Shown piece by piece: positions 6,297-8,138 of a stretch of DNA of 8,138 nucleotides. This stretch comes from an uncultured Devosia sp. (lineage in GTDB: Bacteria; Pseudomonadota; Alphaproteobacteria; Rhizobiales; Devosiaceae), in the NCBI GenBank assembly GCA_913775215.1, contig CAJYKO010000126.1:1-8138 (forward strand), written 5' to 3'. How positions within the stretch are numbered: the stretch's first letter is position 1; each line of letters begins with the position of its first letter. The position numbers and the translations under genes are program-made. The notes beneath the pieces are model-generated. The model was not told the origin of the DNA. It made no database searches and saw only the letters and a list, made by a program, of their open reading frames with translations.

Positions 6297-6641
6297 TTAG
6301 CGCCGACGGAACAGCAAGGTGGTCAGCAAAAGCGTCGTGCCGAGCACCGCGATCACCGGCACAGGATCGCGCTGGACAGCCTTTGCACCCTCCATGGCTT
6401 TGCGACTGGCAACACCAGCAATCCAGGCTCCCTGCTTGGCGGCATCACGACCCCAATCGGCCACGACGTCGCCAACATCATCGGCGACCTCATGCGCATT
6501 GTGCGAGAGCGAACGCGCATTGCTGGACAGCGAACGACCGAGATGGCGCGTCTGGCGGCGCAGGTCATGCAATTGGGCCGCGATTTGATCGAGCGGATCG
6601 TGGCGACGACGGCGGGACGGGAACAGTTCTTCAAGAAGCAT
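6297..6641 (-). CDS. DUF883/ElaB-like tail-anchored membrane protein
   Basis: A 114-residue protein with the plan of the DUF883 (ElaB/YqjD) group. It has a basic N terminus (RRRR at 10-13), a long amphipathic helical middle (about 16-88), one C-terminal transmembrane helix (about 94-110) and a terminal RRR. Such proteins sit in the inner membrane by their tail; E. coli relatives are stationary-phase proteins reported to bind ribosomes. The middle shows repeated SLS-N-A patterns (SLSSNARSLSHNAHEVADDV), but no enzyme motif. The ATG at 6641 is backed by GGAG six bases upstream. An EcfG/RpoE2-type promoter stands just before it, which predicts induction by general stress and fits the family's stationary-phase behaviour. 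The family link rests on layout and the tail rather than a strong motif. Confidence 0.75.
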   Translation of the reverse strand: MLLEELFPSRRRRHDPLDQIAAQLHDLRRQTRHLGRSLSSNARSLSHNAHEVADDVGDVVADWGRDAAKQGAWIAGVASRKAMEGAKAVQRDPVPVIAVLGTTLLLTTLLFRRR

Positions 6642-6663
6642 GGCTTACTCCATCTTTCGCGAG

Positions 6664-6689
6664 GGAACGCCATGTCCGGTGAGGAAGTT
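6664..6689 (+). promoter_or_regulatory. Near-consensus EcfG-type promoter facing the small membrane protein gene
   Basis: On the plus strand the same DNA reads GGAAC (6664-6668), 17 bases, then AGTT (6686-6689): one mismatch to the general-stress consensus. It is almost superposed on the perfect minus-strand promoter because the region is nearly palindromic. It would give a leader of about 60 bases before the ATG at 6756. Confidence 0.4.
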
Positions 6690-6691
6690 CC
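6666..6691 (-). promoter_or_regulatory. EcfG (RpoE2/SigT)-type general stress promoter
   Basis: Read on the minus strand, GGAAC (6691-6687) and CGTT (6669-6666) are separated by exactly 17 bases. This is a perfect match to the alphaproteobacterial general-stress sigma-factor consensus GGAAC-N16/17-CGTT. The -10 element ends 24 bases before the ATG of the DUF883-like gene, leaving a short leader that contains its Shine-Dalgarno. Consensus and spacing are established knowledge; its use in this strain is inference. Confidence 0.75.
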
Positions 6692-6755
6692 GTCCACCGT
6701 TTAGCCAAGATTAATCCCTAGCAAGACAACTTAAAAAGGAACGGAATAGAGAGCG

Positions 6756-7085
6756 ATGGAAACAAAGAGCGCCCGACGTCTCAACCGACTGTTTGATCGA
6801 CTGGAGCGGAAAATCCCGGACAAGGCTGCCGGGTTGCTGCAGCGTATCCGCCGGCCTGAAGCACGCTGGATGCGCATTCCACTCGGCATTCTGCTGGTCC
6901 TGGGTGGTATATTCAGCTTCCTGCCGGTGCTCGGCATCTGGATGCTGCCACTTGGCCTGCTAATCCTTGCGGTTGACCTTATCTTCCTGCAGGGGCCCGT
7001 CAATCATGCGATCTTACATGGCGGACGCCGCTACACCACCTGGCGCCGAAAGCGCCGCGATAAGAAGGCCATGCCTAGGGCGTAA
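6756..7085 (+). CDS. Small conserved two-TM membrane protein
   Basis: A 109-residue protein with a basic amphipathic N terminus (1-38), two closely spaced hydrophobic helices (about 41-58 and 61-78) joined by the FLPVLG turn, and a strongly basic C terminus (Arg/Lys-rich, 91-109). The core IPLGILLVLGG (41-51) and LPVLGIWMLPLGLLILAVD (56-74) looks like a conserved hypothetical membrane family seen in alphaproteobacteria; I know of no established function. The hairpin shape with basic ends suggests both termini face the cytoplasm. The ATG at 6756 is preceded only by a weak AGAG. A possible stress promoter lies upstream, shared divergently with the DUF883-like gene. Its last 11 bases overlap the end of the converging nucleosidase gene. 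Confidence 0.8.
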   Translation: METKSARRLNRLFDRLERKIPDKAAGLLQRIRRPEARWMRIPLGILLVLGGIFSFLPVLGIWMLPLGLLILAVDLIFLQGPVNHAILHGGRRYTTWRRKRRDKKAMPRA

Positions 7086-7683
7086 GATCGATCAGGCCCT
7101 CGGCATAGGCCGCCTCGACAACATCCACTGCTGTGGCGAGCTTTTCGTCGACGATGTGGAGATATTGCGTCCAGTCCTCGATCTTGCTGACGGTTTCCGC
7201 GCCGTCCGAGATGCCGCGCAGCCCAAGCAACGGAACGCCGAACGCCTGGCAAGCACGCTTGACAGCAAAAGTTTCCATATCGACCATGTCTTCGGCGACA
7301 GCGTCGTAGGCTGCACCCGTAACAACATTCGCACCAGTCGACAGTGTAGCCCCTGTCAGACCCGGCAGGGCGGGGACGAGCGGCAGCGTCTCCGGCAGGT
7401 CTGTCAGCGGCGTGATCCCTTTGGCAAAGCCCAGCGCCGATGCGTCCATATCTCGGTATGATACCGAGACTGCCTGATATACTTCGCACTGCTCCAACCG
7501 GTGCGACCCAGCCGAGCCAAGGTTGACGACGAGCTTGGGTAGGTCGCCAGCGCGTCGCGCCAGAGCGCGTGTCGTCGCCACCGCGGCTTCAACCGGGCCG
7601 ATGCCGATCATTTCGGGCCGGATACGCTTGGCCAGATGCGGGCCGAATTCGGCCTTGGCGGCCATGAGATAGAGAATGGACAT
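7075..7683 (-). CDS. MTA/SAH nucleosidase-like phosphorylase-family protein
   Basis: A 202-residue cytoplasmic enzyme of the PNP/UDP phosphorylase superfamily, most like 5'-methylthioadenosine/S-adenosylhomocysteine nucleosidase. That enzyme splits adenine from MTA or SAH in methionine salvage and methyl-cycle clean-up. The three catalytic positions of the family can be placed: Glu12 (AKAEFG), Glu137 in VDMETFAV (134-141) and Asp160 in LRGISDGA (155-162). The glycine-rich GIGPVEAA (27-34) and LVVNLGSAG (51-59) also fit. It is shorter than the usual ~230 residues, mostly through reduced middle loops, so another nucleoside substrate remains possible. I choose ATG 7683 because AGAAGG lies four bases upstream (plus-strand 7688-7693) and the first strand begins at once. 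An upstream in-frame ATG at 7716 would add 11 residues. The 3' end overlaps the converging membrane gene by 11 bases. Confidence 0.87.
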   Translation of the reverse strand: MSILYLMAAKAEFGPHLAKRIRPEMIGIGPVEAAVATTRALARRAGDLPKLVVNLGSAGSHRLEQCEVYQAVSVSYRDMDASALGFAKGITPLTDLPETLPLVPALPGLTGATLSTGANVVTGAAYDAVAEDMVDMETFAVKRACQAFGVPLLGLRGISDGAETVSKIEDWTQYLHIVDEKLATAVDVVEAAYAEGLIDLTP

Positions 7684-7687
7684 ATCG

Positions 7688-7693
7688 CCTTCT
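7688..7693 (-). promoter_or_regulatory. Shine-Dalgarno deciding the nucleosidase start
   Basis: Read on the minus strand this is AGAAGG, four bases before the ATG at 7683. It favours that start over the in-frame ATG codons at 7698, 7707 and 7716. Confidence 0.6.
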
Positions 7694-7694
7694 A

Positions 7695-7709
7695 GCATGG
7701 CTGCCATGC
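7695..7709. repeat. Fifteen-base perfect palindrome before the nucleosidase gene
   Basis: GCATGGC-T-GCCATGC is symmetric around one base and ends one base from the Shine-Dalgarno of the nucleosidase gene. In the mRNA it could form only a strained hairpin with a very small loop, so a protein-bound operator is likelier. If translation began at 7716 it would simply encode Met-Ala-Ala-Met. Confidence 0.35.
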
Positions 7710-7724
7710 CGCTCAAGCGCTAGG

Positions 7725-7743
7725 CGTTACCGCTTATGTAACG
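7725..7743. promoter_or_regulatory. Inverted repeat, candidate operator between divergent genes
   Basis: CGTTAC (7725-7730) and GTAACG (7738-7743) are perfect 6-bp arms around a 7-base AT-leaning spacer. The site lies in the 114-base spacer between the nucleosidase gene and the unrecognised gene at 7798, where both promoters should be. It suits a dimeric regulator; the regulator is unknown. Confidence 0.4.
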
Positions 7744-7797
7744 GAATGATGACATATTGAATGGGTTCGCCACTGATCGGCGATCTGACAAGGCAGA

Positions 7798-8094
7798 TTG
7801 AAAGTGCGGTTCGCAGTCATCGAAGGTTCAAGGGAATGGACCGAGGCCCTGCCGGAGCGGGTTTACGCCCCCAAGGCCGCGGTTGTGGAAGACGTTCAAG
7901 CCGAAGCGCGGCGCCGGCTGCGCTGCCTCAAGATCGAAGAGTGGCGCGTCCGTGAATTCGTCACCGGTACGCCCATGCCAGACAATGTCCGGCATCTTGC
8001 CCTGCAGATCGAATTTGCTGCCGCCGCCATCGGCCGGCTCTCGCCCATCCCGGCGGACTATGCCGACGACGTCTACTGGCCGCGCGTCTGGTAA
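7798..8094 (+). CDS. Unrecognised small protein
   Basis: I do not recognise this 99-residue-scale protein (98 amino acids plus stop). It is soluble and of mixed charge, with no signal peptide or membrane helix. It begins with a probable beta strand (KVRFAVIEG), has a charged helical centre (about 28-50) and an alanine-rich helix (about 66-82), and ends in an aromatic tail, YWPRVW (93-98). The start is TTG at 7798, supported by AAGG four bases upstream; an in-frame GTG at 7804 is possible, and a stop lies in frame at 7786. The gene is probably real: GC-rich codon use matches its neighbours, it fills the space, and a terminator-like hairpin follows its stop within five bases. Divergent from the nucleosidase. 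A weak GGAAT-N16-GGTT at 7743-7767 vaguely resembles the stress promoter but has two mismatches. Confidence 0.6.
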   Translation: MKVRFAVIEGSREWTEALPERVYAPKAAVVEDVQAEARRRLRCLKIEEWRVREFVTGTPMPDNVRHLALQIEFAAAAIGRLSPIPADYADDVYWPRVW

Positions 8095-8098
8095 AACA

Positions 8099-8130
8099 AA
8101 TCAGGCGCCGCGGGTCCGCAGCGCCTGATT
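8099..8130. terminator. Strong hairpin, probably a bidirectional terminator
   Basis: AATCAGGCGC (8099-8108) and GCGCCTGATT (8121-8130) form a perfect 10-bp stem around a 12-base GC-rich loop that can pair further (GCG/CGC). On the plus strand it follows the small gene's stop by four bases but has only ATTATAT after it. On the minus strand the stem is followed by TTTGTTTT, a good T-run, so it would best end a transcript arriving from the right of the window. Confidence 0.75.
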
Positions 8131-8138
8131 ATATCCCG

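Noticed and set aside
7743..7767. Possible second EcfG-type promoter (GGAAT-N16-GGTT) before the unknown gene
   Set aside because: Two mismatches in nine key positions; too weak to list as a feature without conservation data.

Overview
The window is a GC-rich, densely packed bacterial chromosome segment. Gene families, codon use and a promoter of the alphaproteobacterial general-stress type (GGAAC-N17-CGTT) point to an alphaproteobacterium, probably of the Hyphomicrobiales (Devosia-like), but no marker gene fixes the genus. There are eleven protein genes, one truncated by the left edge. I found no rRNA, tRNA, mobile element or CRISPR array.

Layout. 1-2312: the 3' part of a transporter-like sensor histidine kinase (SLC5-STAC-HisKA-HATPase, CbrA-like) meets, tail to tail, a six-TM potassium-channel-like gene that ends in a zinc ribbon; the two stop codons share the palindrome CTAG. 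2313-2525: divergent spacer. 2526-3269: a family 2 glycosyltransferase. 3358-5114: a two-gene unit with an ATGA overlap, encoding a FliK-like hook-length-control protein and a free-standing FlhB C-terminal-domain protein without the NPTH autocleavage motif. No other flagellar gene is in view, which makes this pair one of the two most notable items. 5191-6204: a DUF2076-type acidic, glycine-rich protein, then, converging after 3 nt, a SleB-type cell-wall hydrolase lipoprotein. 6297-7085: a DUF883/ElaB-like tail-anchored protein and a small two-TM protein, divergently transcribed from a near-palindromic stress promoter. 7075-7683: an MTA/SAH-type nucleosidase overlapping the small membrane gene tail to tail. 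7798-8094: an unrecognised 98-99 aa protein, followed by a strong hairpin terminator at the right edge.

How it fits together. Much of the content concerns the cell envelope (glycosyltransferase, wall hydrolase, membrane anchors, channel) and sensing, but the genes form short units rather than one pathway. The best-supported regulatory signal is the EcfG/RpoE2-type promoter at 6666-6691. The most system-like element is the FliK/FlhB-CTD pair, the two partners of the type III export substrate-specificity switch, here uncoupled from a flagellar locus within the window.
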